Virus record (IMG/VR): IMGVR_UViG_3300035034_000635
Coordinates: 1-43,206 of that record
Length of the DNA stretch: 43,206 nucleotides
Reading direction: 5' to 3' (one strand)
DNA from: a virus
Shown: positions 30,201 through 39,724 of the stretch, piece after piece
Position numbering within the stretch: position 1 is the first letter of the stretch
How the letters are laid out: the number at the start of each line of letters is the position of its first letter
Translations under genes and position numbers: made by a program
The notes under the pieces: generated by a model
Seen by the model: the letters and a program-made list of their open reading frames with translations, nothing else
Told to the model about the DNA's origin: nothing
Database searches by the model: none

Positions 30201-33200
30201 GGGGGTTGCTCCACCTTCTGCCAGTACATCGTAGAAGTCGGCTACCTGAGCCTTTAGGTCTGGGTTATTGCCAAATAGATTGCGGATCCCCATTACTACG
30301 TCCTTAAGCTTACGATAGAAGCGCTCCATGATGCTGTTCTCGTATAGGTTGTTGTATGCTTTCTCGGCTAGGTATCGCTCGAAGCCATACGCTACCAGTT
30401 CTTCCAGTGCGCGATCCTGATCCGCGAGTGCTTTCTTGCGTGCATCTGTCTCTGTCATACCTTCCGCCACGTACTCCTTGTACAACTTCAAGTGCTTAGC
30501 GTTTAGTTTCAGTGGTGATTGCCCCTCATTCATAGCGGTGAGGATCGATCGGCGTGTCATTCCTTCAAACTCGGGGATATTCTCGATGTTCTTGATCACC
30601 TCGTGCACAAACTCATGATCCGACGTTGTACGCCCGACTTCATCTGTCATGTAAATACTGTTTTCGTACTGTGCGGCGTACGCATCAGTCTCGGCTAGCA
30701 TTTTGTTGCGGATCTTCTCAGCTTGTATAAAGATCCGATCCACTGGGACCACGGCAAAATCAAGTTTGAAACGTTCTTTGTATTCCTCTAGCTTCTTGAT
30801 AGCGTCCTTCTGGCTCGTTGCTTGCGCGGTGTACTTCTGAATAAACAGTTCTTTTTTAGCCTGCTGCATCGTCATATCTCCTGCCTTCACTTCTTCCAGC
30901 AGCTTCTTCTTCACGTTGAGGACCCGTGATCCTTTAACCAAACCACTTTTAGTGTTGTATTCCCCTTCACTGATCCAGCGTACAAACTTTCCTTGTTTAT
31001 CGCGGACTGGGAAGGCTGATAGGGCATAGATTGGGCGGTTTGCGATCTCGTTACTGATATGCATCTGCCACCACGTCACACCTTTCTCGTCGGTTACCTT
31101 CTGAGCGCCGTAGTTAGTCGCTAGATGCTTACCTACCTGCCGTTCGTAGAACTTGTAGATTGGGTTTTCAGTGTCAACTGAGCCTGAGATATCAAAGCTC
31201 TCTACAAAACTAGCAAATGGTGTTACATCTAGTTCGGTTTGATTTGCTGGTGGTAGTTTATCAAACTTTACCTTTGGTATTGCCTTAAACTTACCGTTAC
31301 CTGTCACTTCTGTAACGATCCAGCGAGTATCCCGATCGTCAAATACGTCTTGATCTGTTAACTCTAGGCCTGGCTTAAGATCCCTAACTTTAAGTGGAAG
31401 TCCAGTGTTCATACTTGACCAGTTGGCTGTAGCTCCCAAGCCCTCGATCTTCATCGCTGTTTCACCTACTGGGAACTGTAGTGTGTGCATACCTGCTTCT
31501 GATGCGTCTTTGATCTCCTTGCGGATTACATACTCCCACCACGTGTTGCGGTATGTCTGCATCTTCTCAATCGCTGGTGCGCGCTCTGCGATCCGTCGAT
31601 CTAACTCAGCTTGCCCGATATCAGCTACACTCTCATTCCCTTGTAGTACACCCCACTGTCCAGCTTCCTCGGTTAGTCTTCCTTTCTGCATAAGATCCGA
31701 CTGCATTTCAATGATCCGTCGTGTACCTGATGTTGCGTACCCTGGGTTTACTCCGTCGGCGGCGTACCCGTCGGCCATATCTTCATAGCGGGTGTGCGCA
31801 AAGTATCGATCTGATTGTGGTAACCCTGTGTGTACCTTACCTGCACTGTTCATGAAGTCACTTTGGTACACTCGCTCGTTGTAGTTATATACGGGACCGC
31901 GCACTTCATCTGGCAATACCACGTTGATATATGATCCCCCTGGACCGTCACCGATCTCATCTGGCTCATGCTCGATGTAGTCAAGCAATACCAGCTCGTC
32001 ATTAACCAGCTCATTGAGCTTTTCAATGATGATGTTGCCGTCGGCGTCAATTGCTAGTGGGTTCTCGGCTGCCGATCGGATAGTATCCTTCTCGATCTGC
32101 TTGATCCCTGCACGATTCAGTAAATTAGTGAGTGTTTCGGGTTTGATCGTCTTGCCTTTCACTTCATCATTGATCGCTTCTAGGGTTGCGAGCGTCACGG
32201 TGTCGGCTTCTACCATTTGGAACATTGGATCGTCCCCTAAGAATAGCTTGTTGTCGTCCTCTGTACGCTCTTTGATGTAACTTCCGTAGTCAGTGGGCCT
32301 AAACGTCGCAAAAGATGCTTCACGCTCCTTGCGTGCCCTCTCAAGCGCTGTTTTCTCTGTCTCTGTCATGGCGTCAAGCTCAGCTTTCATCGCTTCGATG
32401 CGCGCTTCACTCTCCACTTGGGAAGAATTGATCTCGGTTACGTCAATTCCCTTGTCTGCTAGTTCTTTCTTAAGCTTCACCAGCTCCTCTTGGTATCGCC
32501 TAGCGTTATCCAGCACCCACTTATCGCGGTACTCTGATACACTGTCCTCAGCTGCCCGTTGTGTCCACTCTCTCGCCTTTGATACCGCTTCGACGTATTT
32601 CTTATTCTTCCTGTGCTTCATGGCAAAGTCCGCTTCCTCACGCTTGATCTCAGCCTGCAGTCGTTGCGTCTTCTCCTTGTACAATACCCGCACCTTCATT
32701 TCGGGATCGGTCATAAGATCAGCCACCATGTCGCCATACTCAATATCACCTGCATCGATGTAGTCTGTCCCGACGCGCTGGCTCTCCTGGTATCGCACTC
32801 GCTTCTTCTCAATAGTCTGCGATAGGAAGATGTCAAACGTATTTTCGGTAAAGTACTGGCTGATACGCACGTTCTTCCACTGGTTACCCTGCCGCCATGC
32901 GCGCCCGATCACCTGTCGTACCGCGGTGAAGTTCCACGGGTTACTCAAAATTGATAGGTCGGTGGTCTTCTCCTGCAGGTTGATCCCTTCCTCGATCGCT
33001 TCGTTACCGATAATCACGCGCACCTTCCCAGCGTTAAAGTCGTTTTGGATTGTAGATCGCTGTGGTTTCCCTGTTGATCCTGTGATCAGCTGCACCTCGT
33101 CTGCCTTAAAGCCCTTCTCCTCAACCAAATACTGTTTGATCAGTGGTAGATACTCTTTCCCACGACTTGAATACAAGATGTGGTTACTGTCGGGTACATT

Positions 33201-36200
33201 GCGGTACGTTTCTGCAGTCATTTCTAGGGCCAGCTTGATCTTTGGTGAACCTTCGACAAACTCCTTAGCACTTGGTACGGGACCAGTGTAGAACTGTGAA
33301 ATGTAGGGAGAAAAAGCGATCTTCTGTAGCTCCGTCATAGCCTGTAGCGTCCCTGCTTCTGGTAGTTCAAATAGATCCTGAGCTTGTTGCTTGAACTTGT
33401 ACGACATTTCATTTTCTGGGACCACGTATTCCCGTGACTGCCTGGTTGGGCGCACGATCCCTGCTTCTTCTCCGTCTCGGAAGTCAATAAACTCTCGTAG
33501 TAGTGACTGGAACTGGCGGGCGTTAGTGAAGCCGCGGACGTCCAGCTTCGAGTCAAGTGTCCCGTCGGCTTTTACTTCATCACGCGCTACCACGTCCATG
33601 TACATTGTCATGAAGTCGTTAACGTTTCGGATCCCCATTTGGGTCATACGTTCCCGCGCGAATAGCGATAGGATTGAGTAGTACTCCAGTGGGTGATTAG
33701 TAAACGGTGTAGCAGATAGCCCGATCACGTTACGCCCGTTGTTGTTCTTCATGATGTACTGAGCCGCCAGCCATAGCTTGATCCCTGAAATAGACGGTGT
33801 CTGTGAGAAGCCGCGGAACTCTGATACTTTTTTATTGTCGGCGGTCTTTGCACTCGCGATGATGTGGTTGTAGTTGTGGATCTCATCGACGGTAATAGCA
33901 TCGAAGCCAAGATCCTCGAATGATCGCTCACCACTAGTACCAGCTTTACCTTTACCGATTGTCTCCTGGGTACCAGCTTTATCCTTCTCTTGCTGGCGCT
34001 TTGTCTTACGATCGTTAGGATTTTGGATCACGTCGTTCAGCTCACTAGTGAGATCCGTGTAGGTTTCATCGGTGAAGCCAAGCTTTTTGAAGCCGTCCTC
34101 GGTAATAACACTCAATGATCCGTCGGGGATTGATAGGGTAGATAGATTGCCCTTAAAGTCTCCGCCTAGGTTGGCTAGCTCGTTGATCTTAATATCTGGT
34201 TTCAAGTGTTTGATCTCACTCAACCACTGTCGGTATACCGATACACTCGGTAGTACGATCAATGGTTTCTTGGACCAGCCACGCTCTAGCAGTTCGATGT
34301 TAGCGACGATCCCCTGCATAGTTTTACCTAGTCCCACGTCGTGCGCGAGTAACCCTACTCCCTTGTTTAGCAGGAAGCCTAGCCCTTGGCGTTGCACCTC
34401 ACGGATCTCTAGTGGTCGGCCTTTGAAGGTGGCGTTTAGTTTACTTACCAGCGGCACTTGGCGGTAGTCTGGTCGGGCGTATGAGTTGAACTGTTCGTTA
34501 AAAGCATCTTCTACGATCGCTCGATCAGTACTTGATAGTTCTTCGGTTAGGTATAGGTTGAACAATTTATTACCCTCTGTGCGCCGTGTACGCCTGTCTC
34601 GCTCGTTTTGTAGCTTGTCCCCACCTCTGACTGCATTTCCTCTAGTGTAGCCCGTAACGTTGAATTTTGAGCTTTCCCCGAATGCTGCCATCGGAAGGGT
34701 GTCGAGCCACTTCACAAAGTTCTCCTGCAATGATGTGCCGTTTGTTAGCTTGGTGGTGTCGGTAAAGTTAGCGTTGGGTGCTACTCGCATCCGCTCTGCT
34801 GTCATACGATCGGGTAGGACCGCTTCCAACATAGCCTTTTGGACCTGATACTTCTCATCACCAATAGTAGCTTTGTCTTCCTCTAGCGCCTGCATCTTCT
34901 CGTAGATGTTCCCTTGAGCATAGTTGAACTCGTTGTAGTACTTACCCTTCATGTAGAAGGCTTTGGTTTCGTCAAAGTTACCAGCCAGCTCTCCTGTTGG
35001 TGATACATACTGCCACTGTCCTTCTTCGATCATGGCTTTATCGACGGTTGCCATATCGACAATCGCATCGGTTGGGACCGTGTCTACATCATCTGCCCGC
35101 GCGTACCAGTTCTCATTCCATAACTCGGTACCTGTTGGTGACTTCACGTACAGCAAAGATGATCCGTCTTGTGTAACGATCTCACCTGTTTCTAGGGTTG
35201 TGCCCATTTCTCCGTCGTGTACGTGCCGTTGGACTGGATCCCCGACTGATAGGCCAGCGGCTTTAGCCTTTGCAGCTTGATCTCTAGCTTCGGCCAGCAC
35301 TCGTTCAGTCACCCGCCGTGCGCGCTCGGTTTCTGTTGCTTCGGTGGTGGTCATATCGGCTAGATCTTTGTCACTCACTCTTTGTAGATCTGATACGGGT
35401 GTTTCTACTTCGGTGGTAGTCTCGACTGTCTCTGCTACCTCAGTTGCGACGATCGCTGGAAGATCTTTATATAAATCAGTGTCTTGAAATAGCTTGTAGG
35501 CTTCCTCTAGGGTACCTGATACTTGCTGCTCCTCTCCATAGCGGCCGTTTACTGTGCGCGTTTCCCCTAGTACGTGCTCTGGGTTACTGATGAAGTACCC
35601 GTCGGCGCTCATCTGCATTAGTCGCTCCTTCACAATACTCTCTGTCTTAGCGGCTGATCGTTTGAATACCACAATATCTGTTCCGATCCCTGTTGTATCG
35701 AATGATCCGTTGGGTAGTCGAGCAGCGGCTACTAGTTCACCTAGCCGTGCGATCGCTTCCTTGCCGCCTTCCTTCTCTGATGTCCGCAAAAAGCCTGACG
35801 GGACCACCATTGCTACGTGTCCGCCGTCGTTGGTGATGTCCAGTGAGCGCTTAATAAAGTAATTCTCGTAGCGGTTGATGCTCTTTTCTTCTCCAAGGCC
35901 TTTATACAGTCCGCGGTGCGCGCCGTATGGTGGATTGCCGATCACTACGTCGAAGCGTTCAGCTGTCATCTGCTTATTCCCTCGATCATCGACAAATAGC
36001 TGCTCGAATGGTTTAGCGAACATTCTAGCTTCTGGGTGATTGAGCTTAGCGATCTTGGCTGAGATCGGGTTGATCTCGTAACCTGTGATCTTTTGATCAG
36101 TTGGTACGCTGTATAGGAAGTTACCTGTACCGACGGTTGGCTCTAGTACTCGGCTCGATCCTGAGTAGGCGTTGAGGCCGCTTAGGATCGACGCTACCAT

Positions 36201-39200
36201 GTTTACCGCTTCACTTGGCGTGTAGTACTCATCTAGCAATCCGCGCCCTTCTGCACCTGCATTTTCTCTCCCCCCTGCTGGCTGCCATTGGTTAGCGATC
36301 TTCTTAGTCTCGGCGGTTGGCTTACGGTTGTTAGTAAGCAATACTTCCCCCTCGGCTGAGATAAAGGCTGCATCGTTGATCAGTTGCTCTACTTCTTCTT
36401 GGCTTCGTCCGCTGCGGCTTTCCGTTGACCCCTGCTCTCCTGCATTGCCATTTTCATATGCTTCTGTAAGTTCTTGATCGCTGGTGTTGGTTTCTTCATA
36501 TAGTGAAATGATTTGTTTTCTTATAAGTGATGTATCCACCTTGAGTGTGAGATCAAGCTGCTCAAATAAGGCGTCGGCTAGATCCCGTCGTTTGGTTTCA
36601 ATTGGTTTGTTTGGATACGCAAAGCCGCGGACGTCTGCGAAGGCGTCGATCGCGTAGTCGAGATCTTCTCGCTCTCGGGCGTTGTCGGGGATCCAGTCTG
36701 GGAAGGTACTAGATACACCACTGACGTTACCGCGCGCACTGGTTGCATCGTGATCGTAGTACACCTTGTAGCCTGCTTCCGCGATCTCTAGCTCTACCAA
36801 GATGTTACTGAGGACCTCATCTGCCTGGTTGTAGCCGTCCATTCCCTCGATTGGTGGTGTAGCAAGGTAGATTGCCCGCATATCCGCTTCTAGGGATCGG
36901 ATCTGATCTCGGTTACGTTCACCTGGAGTTGGTTGTTTTTTAGTTTTAGTTAAAAAGCCTTGAGACTTCAAGTTACTCGCCCACATAGTGAGGAAGCTAT
37001 CGGTTGGTGATAGATCCTTCTGCCCGTATGGTGCTGTCTCGATTGAGACTGGGACCAGTTGTCCGTCGGCTTCAATCCGCATAACTACTTCGGGATCAAA
37101 CATAACGTCACCATTTTGCAGGTAGTGGTGTCGGATTGTGAGTGTGTCCTTGCCCGCCTGCCAGCCTGGGATCCGTTCTACGGTTAGTGGCATGTACCCC
37201 TCTACCTTCTTAGTGATATGCAAGGATAGATCGGCTAGTGATCCACCTTCTTGTTTCACAAAACTAGCCACTGTCTGTGAGAACTTGTTAGTTTGTTTAG
37301 CGGCGATCTCTACACTCTTTGTGTCTGCTGTCTTTGCGGTTATCACTCCGTCCTTAGCGGTGATTGTAGTAGCTTCATCGGTTGAGAAGTTCTCGACGTT
37401 GTCACTTGGTGCTGCGGTTGGTGTGCTCTCCACCGCTTTACCAGTTACGGGATCAAATACATCGGCTTCAAAACTGCGCACAAACTCGGCTTGCGTTACC
37501 TGCCCGCCGTCTTTTACAAACTGTTCGTAGGCTTTATCTTGCGCTGCTGGTGGTAGATCGGCTAGTGGTGCCGCTACATTGTCGCCAGATCCACTTCGAG
37601 CGCTACTATCGCTGGGCTGATCCTTCCCTCGTGCCACTCTCTCGCTATCGACGCTATCTGGTTTTCCGCCATTATCCTGTCCGCCACGATCTTCATCGTC
37701 ACGTTTGGTATCTCCTTCTTGTCGAAGATCTCCCCGAGTATCGTTATCTTTCGGCTTTGTGGGATTGCTGGTGTCATTGTCTTTATTATTACTATTTGTA
37801 GCTGTTTTGTCAACATCTTTTCTCGTTAGTACTGGGCGCTCGTTAGCTCCACCCTTATCGGCGTATGAAAAGTTAAGGTTCTGGCGCTGGGCATAGTCAA
37901 GTACCGACTTGAGCGCGTCGTCTGTGTTGGTGTCGTTATTGATCGATGCTGCTAGCTTGTTCATAGCAGCGGCTACTCCCCGCGGTAGGGTTTCCACTGG
38001 GACCGTCGGACTAGTTGCAGCTAGATCTTCTACTTCTTTCAGTTGGTTGGTTACCTTTGTTACATCTTCATTGATTTTAACCTTTAGATCATTGGTCTTT
38101 TTCGCCCTAGCTTCGGTAGTTATCTCCGCTTTGATCCGTTCCTCTTGTAACAAAAGATCATCGCGCTGTTGTTGTAGCGCTGATGCTTCGGTATTCTTTG
38201 CTGTTTCTAGCTGGGTGTTGATCGTCTCCACTTGGGTGCTGATCTCAGTGAGCTGTGCGGTTTGGGCTGGTGTAGCGGTTTCTACCTGTGCATTTGGTGC
38301 ACTTATGGGTGCCACCTGTTCAGAAACAGCTGATTTTGAACTTGAGACTATGTCAGCCGCCGCCATGATGTCGGCCATGATGTCGTTTGGTGGTTTTGCG
38401 TTGGCCATTTCCTCTGCCTTGCCCGCTTCTCTAGCTTGTGAGATCTCGGTTTGATACTCCGTGTTGATCACACGCGCTGCTTCGGTGATCACTTCTGGGT
38501 TCTGCTCGGCCATTTCTTCAAACTGCGCCATTTCCTGCTCCAGTGTCATGCCTTCTTCAAACTGCGCTTGTTGCTCTGGTGGTAGCTTCTCGATCATCTT
38601 CTCGACGTAGTCTTGGGTAGCTTCCTCACGCTCTGCTGGTGTCATTGCCTTACCTGCCGCCTGGAATACCAAACCACCAACCATACCAAGAATGAATGAT
38701 TGTTGACTTTCCGTACCAAACGGATCGAACTCCTCGCCGAGTGCCTTCTTTTGAATGTAGCTCTGGTACACTTCTTCTCCACCTTCGGTTACTCCCGCCG
38801 CTCCCATTTCCATGATCTCCATGAGCATACGTGACAGTGGTGTCTTAGCACCTGATACCAGCTTCCCGAGCGGTGTGATCGCCAGGGCTAGCTGGGCTGC
38901 GTCTAGTCCTACTAGCGCCATGTTCCCGCGCAATACCTCACTACCAGCTGTTACCGCTTCTTCTTCGGTCATACCTTTGGCTAGAGCTGCGTCATAGGTT
39001 GCACCAGCTTCCGACATACCTTCAATTGGCCGCATAACCATTGCACCTGCCATAGATGATCCGACTGCGTTCCAAAATGGTGTAGCGCGCGCCATCATCG
39101 CTGTTTTAGATACAGCACCCGCGGTTCCTGCTCCTGGGATCAACATGGCTAGTGAAGGGACCAGCTGTTCTGGTGCCTTAGTTAACCAAAAATCACCGTA

Positions 39201-39716
39201 AGCTAGGGCTGCTACGGGATCTTCGTTAAAAAGACGGTTGATTTCACGTGATCGATCAGTCTCAAGGGCGTAAGCCATGTTCTGCCCTGCATCATCTAGC
39301 CACTCTCCAGCTTTAGTGTAGGCGCCCCACAGTCCTTTGCTTTCATTACGCACTCCTAGCCACTTCACCGCTGATCCAAACATCGATGCAGTGTTACCGA
39401 TACCACGGTTTGCTGATGCCATTACTTCGTTAGCACCCGCTGAGTATGCACTCCAACCGCGCGCAAGGCGGCTCCGTTCTTTATCTGTTTCTGCCTTCTG
39501 ATCGTCAAGGATTGATTGACCAAACGATGCACCCGCTTGTGCAGCTGAACTACCAAGTGCCGAAGACGCTGAATTAACAGTCTCTTGTTGAGCCTTTCGA
39601 TCATATGCTGCCGCGTATTTCTCTGTCGGTGCAGCTTTTTTCTTAGAAATAAAATCTAACGGATTACCAGCAGGTGTAGAATTTACTGGTTTTCTTATGA
39701 ATGAAGGGTCTATCAT
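27243..39716 (-). CDS. Giant polyvalent virion protein: methyltransferase, SNF2 helicase, LPD, metallopeptidase
   Basis: 4157 residues, 29% of the genome. Residues about 180-350 are hydrophobic/Gly-Ala-rich, resembling membrane-active ejection proteins. About 440-950: acidic low-complexity linker. About 1150-1400: DNA methyltransferase (VLEPTVGTGNFL near 1190, NPPY at 1261). About 1760-2350: DarB/SNF2-like helicase (VGLGKT 1794-1799, DEIH 1944-1947, GRAWRQG from 2271). About 2590-2900: large-polyvalent-protein-associated domain (RRIIEMQSDLMQKGR). HEFVH zinc site at 3034-3038. C-terminus (3790-4157): membrane-like helices and a PLxRFG-like end (ATGFVPTRESTLWE). Related proteins (P1 DarB type) are packed into the head and injected to protect DNA. 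Domain borders are approximate. Confidence 0.85.
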   Translation of the reverse strand: MIDPSFIRKPVNSTPAGNPLDFISKKKAAPTEKYAAAYDRKAQQETVNSASSALGSSAAQAGASFGQSILDDQKAETDKERSRLARGWSAYSAGANEVMASANRGIGNTASMFGSAVKWLGVRNESKGLWGAYTKAGEWLDDAGQNMAYALETDRSREINRLFNEDPVAALAYGDFWLTKAPEQLVPSLAMLIPGAGTAGAVSKTAMMARATPFWNAVGSSMAGAMVMRPIEGMSEAGATYDAALAKGMTEEEAVTAGSEVLRGNMALVGLDAAQLALAITPLGKLVSGAKTPLSRMLMEIMEMGAAGVTEGGEEVYQSYIQKKALGEEFDPFGTESQQSFILGMVGGLVFQAAGKAMTPAEREEATQDYVEKMIEKLPPEQQAQFEEGMTLEQEMAQFEEMAEQNPEVITEAARVINTEYQTEISQAREAGKAEEMANAKPPNDIMADIMAAADIVSSSKSAVSEQVAPISAPNAQVETATPAQTAQLTEISTQVETINTQLETAKNTEASALQQQRDDLLLQEERIKAEITTEARAKKTNDLKVKINEDVTKVTNQLKEVEDLAATSPTVPVETLPRGVAAAMNKLAASINNDTNTDDALKSVLDYAQRQNLNFSYADKGGANERPVLTRKDVDKTATNSNNKDNDTSNPTKPKDNDTRGDLRQEGDTKRDDEDRGGQDNGGKPDSVDSERVARGKDQPSDSSARSGSGDNVAAPLADLPPAAQDKAYEQFVKDGGQVTQAEFVRSFEADVFDPVTGKAVESTPTAAPSDNVENFSTDEATTITAKDGVITAKTADTKSVEIAAKQTNKFSQTVASFVKQEGGSLADLSLHITKKVEGYMPLTVERIPGWQAGKDTLTIRHHYLQNGDVMFDPEVVMRIEADGQLVPVSIETAPYGQKDLSPTDSFLTMWASNLKSQGFLTKTKKQPTPGERNRDQIRSLEADMRAIYLATPPIEGMDGYNQADEVLSNILVELEIAEAGYKVYYDHDATSARGNVSGVSSTFPDWIPDNAREREDLDYAIDAFADVRGFAYPNKPIETKRRDLADALFEQLDLTLKVDTSLIRKQIISLYEETNTSDQELTEAYENGNAGEQGSTESRSGRSQEEVEQLINDAAFISAEGEVLLTNNRKPTAETKKIANQWQPAGGRENAGAEGRGLLDEYYTPSEAVNMVASILSGLNAYSGSSRVLEPTVGTGNFLYSVPTDQKITGYEINPISAKIAKLNHPEARMFAKPFEQLFVDDRGNKQMTAERFDVVIGNPPYGAHRGLYKGLGEEKSINRYENYFIKRSLDITNDGGHVAMVVPSGFLRTSEKEGGKEAIARLGELVAAARLPNGSFDTTGIGTDIVVFKRSAAKTESIVKERLMQMSADGYFISNPEHVLGETRTVNGRYGEEQQVSGTLEEAYKLFQDTDLYKDLPAIVATEVAETVETTTEVETPVSDLQRVSDKDLADMTTTEATETERARRVTERVLAEARDQAAKAKAAGLSVGDPVQRHVHDGEMGTTLETGEIVTQDGSSLLYVKSPTGTELWNENWYARADDVDTVPTDAIVDMATVDKAMIEEGQWQYVSPTGELAGNFDETKAFYMKGKYYNEFNYAQGNIYEKMQALEEDKATIGDEKYQVQKAMLEAVLPDRMTAERMRVAPNANFTDTTKLTNGTSLQENFVKWLDTLPMAAFGESSKFNVTGYTRGNAVRGGDKLQNERDRRTRRTEGNKLFNLYLTEELSSTDRAIVEDAFNEQFNSYARPDYRQVPLVSKLNATFKGRPLEIREVQRQGLGFLLNKGVGLLAHDVGLGKTMQGIVANIELLERGWSKKPLIVLPSVSVYRQWLSEIKHLKPDIKINELANLGGDFKGNLSTLSIPDGSLSVITEDGFKKLGFTDETYTDLTSELNDVIQNPNDRKTKRQQEKDKAGTQETIGKGKAGTSGERSFEDLGFDAITVDEIHNYNHIIASAKTADNKKVSEFRGFSQTPSISGIKLWLAAQYIMKNNNGRNVIGLSATPFTNHPLEYYSILSLFARERMTQMGIRNVNDFMTMYMDVVARDEVKADGTLDSKLDVRGFTNARQFQSLLREFIDFRDGEEAGIVRPTRQSREYVVPENEMSYKFKQQAQDLFELPEAGTLQAMTELQKIAFSPYISQFYTGPVPSAKEFVEGSPKIKLALEMTAETYRNVPDSNHILYSSRGKEYLPLIKQYLVEEKGFKADEVQLITGSTGKPQRSTIQNDFNAGKVRVIIGNEAIEEGINLQEKTTDLSILSNPWNFTAVRQVIGRAWRQGNQWKNVRISQYFTENTFDIFLSQTIEKKRVRYQESQRVGTDYIDAGDIEYGDMVADLMTDPEMKVRVLYKEKTQRLQAEIKREEADFAMKHRKNKKYVEAVSKAREWTQRAAEDSVSEYRDKWVLDNARRYQEELVKLKKELADKGIDVTEINSSQVESEARIEAMKAELDAMTETEKTALERARKEREASFATFRPTDYGSYIKERTEDDNKLFLGDDPMFQMVEADTVTLATLEAINDEVKGKTIKPETLTNLLNRAGIKQIEKDTIRSAAENPLAIDADGNIIIEKLNELVNDELVLLDYIEHEPDEIGDGPGGSYINVVLPDEVRGPVYNYNERVYQSDFMNSAGKVHTGLPQSDRYFAHTRYEDMADGYAADGVNPGYATSGTRRIIEMQSDLMQKGRLTEEAGQWGVLQGNESVADIGQAELDRRIAERAPAIEKMQTYRNTWWEYVIRKEIKDASEAGMHTLQFPVGETAMKIEGLGATANWSSMNTGLPLKVRDLKPGLELTDQDVFDDRDTRWIVTEVTGNGKFKAIPKVKFDKLPPANQTELDVTPFASFVESFDISGSVDTENPIYKFYERQVGKHLATNYGAQKVTDEKGVTWWQMHISNEIANRPIYALSAFPVRDKQGKFVRWISEGEYNTKSGLVKGSRVLNVKKKLLEEVKAGDMTMQQAKKELFIQKYTAQATSQKDAIKKLEEYKERFKLDFAVVPVDRIFIQAEKIRNKMLAETDAYAAQYENSIYMTDEVGRTTSDHEFVHEVIKNIENIPEFEGMTRRSILTAMNEGQSPLKLNAKHLKLYKEYVAEGMTETDARKKALADQDRALEELVAYGFERYLAEKAYNNLYENSIMERFYRKLKDVVMGIRNLFGNNPDLKAQVADFYDVLAEGGATPDRPVISLWANPVRQANVMFQTTEGLEYVDFGQLKADKADYDRAARAAYLQAVIPKDEVVTNAVFQNENKLNFIMKDINTLENVTAQARDLYLKDPKQFEVAKTIEDIGELHDGDKNKMDDFFAAKLSPYMKLPTAKRDQVSKMLWEGDDMGKNFTEAQLVSALDTEQIAAYKAVRDGMETAHEMLLREMAAKGIDPVEIEAYRQERTGYMPHKWVAPQKGVRKFLNKLPGVNMNPETFVVKSQRKTEMSASYETWDMQPFASEKEALKYQKEMMDANEDSTVRYAVDKLTSLEVDFFSGSELTQEKMGAVIENMKENGYVKDEVAQLLRDNLSDMFKEKGFGRHYLRRSGVRGYDTENTEQILAQYFSGFSGYVTKMRWSTEYFNAMANIDARRQPQFFAWVRDLVAYKLNNKPEWQAARTLAFAWYLANDISYLATNATQNWTVGMGELSKYVDGSDKAWKPEAYLIKATNDWAIKSRGLKPEERAAIEGLLEKGQLGAEMTAELMGFQNNPLYSEISSKFNQVMYKSTGIIEQNINRVPMFLAARRIFMEQGLSPEVANTKALEVSNDVHFRYGRHHRPRMLRGKINVLFVFQHYIRSLLYQLYRDAKQGEFVSLSRKMMYTTLLGGVTALPFAKLLIMIFQEIAGLEEDDILKEEMALWEIAIKRGIPATVGIDLSSRVGIELLAVSSIAENPADVRTYLGAVGGLLFNRLPSAIALAGQERYMEALGRGLPDMFANPIKAYNGWQHGVHSISGTPLQDFDGNTYKYNNWEAIIRATGFVPTRESTLWEQKSKEWRLDDQTSAERLEGSRTIRGMVNRGDIEAARVKQEEMRAQGIIAETTDYIRTYGGDKMYQDAITAWDASAKNAGAIKTIENQLIQDLYNGTASDIQRNNVRKELATFRQYGMDNEYINDIMKINTNAEKVTYLMELRAEIGEEAFLEFYKPGRTKITTQAGTRVPVFFSNSLTDDLEDAIKQANAQQN

Positions 39717-39724
39717 GTGTTTTA

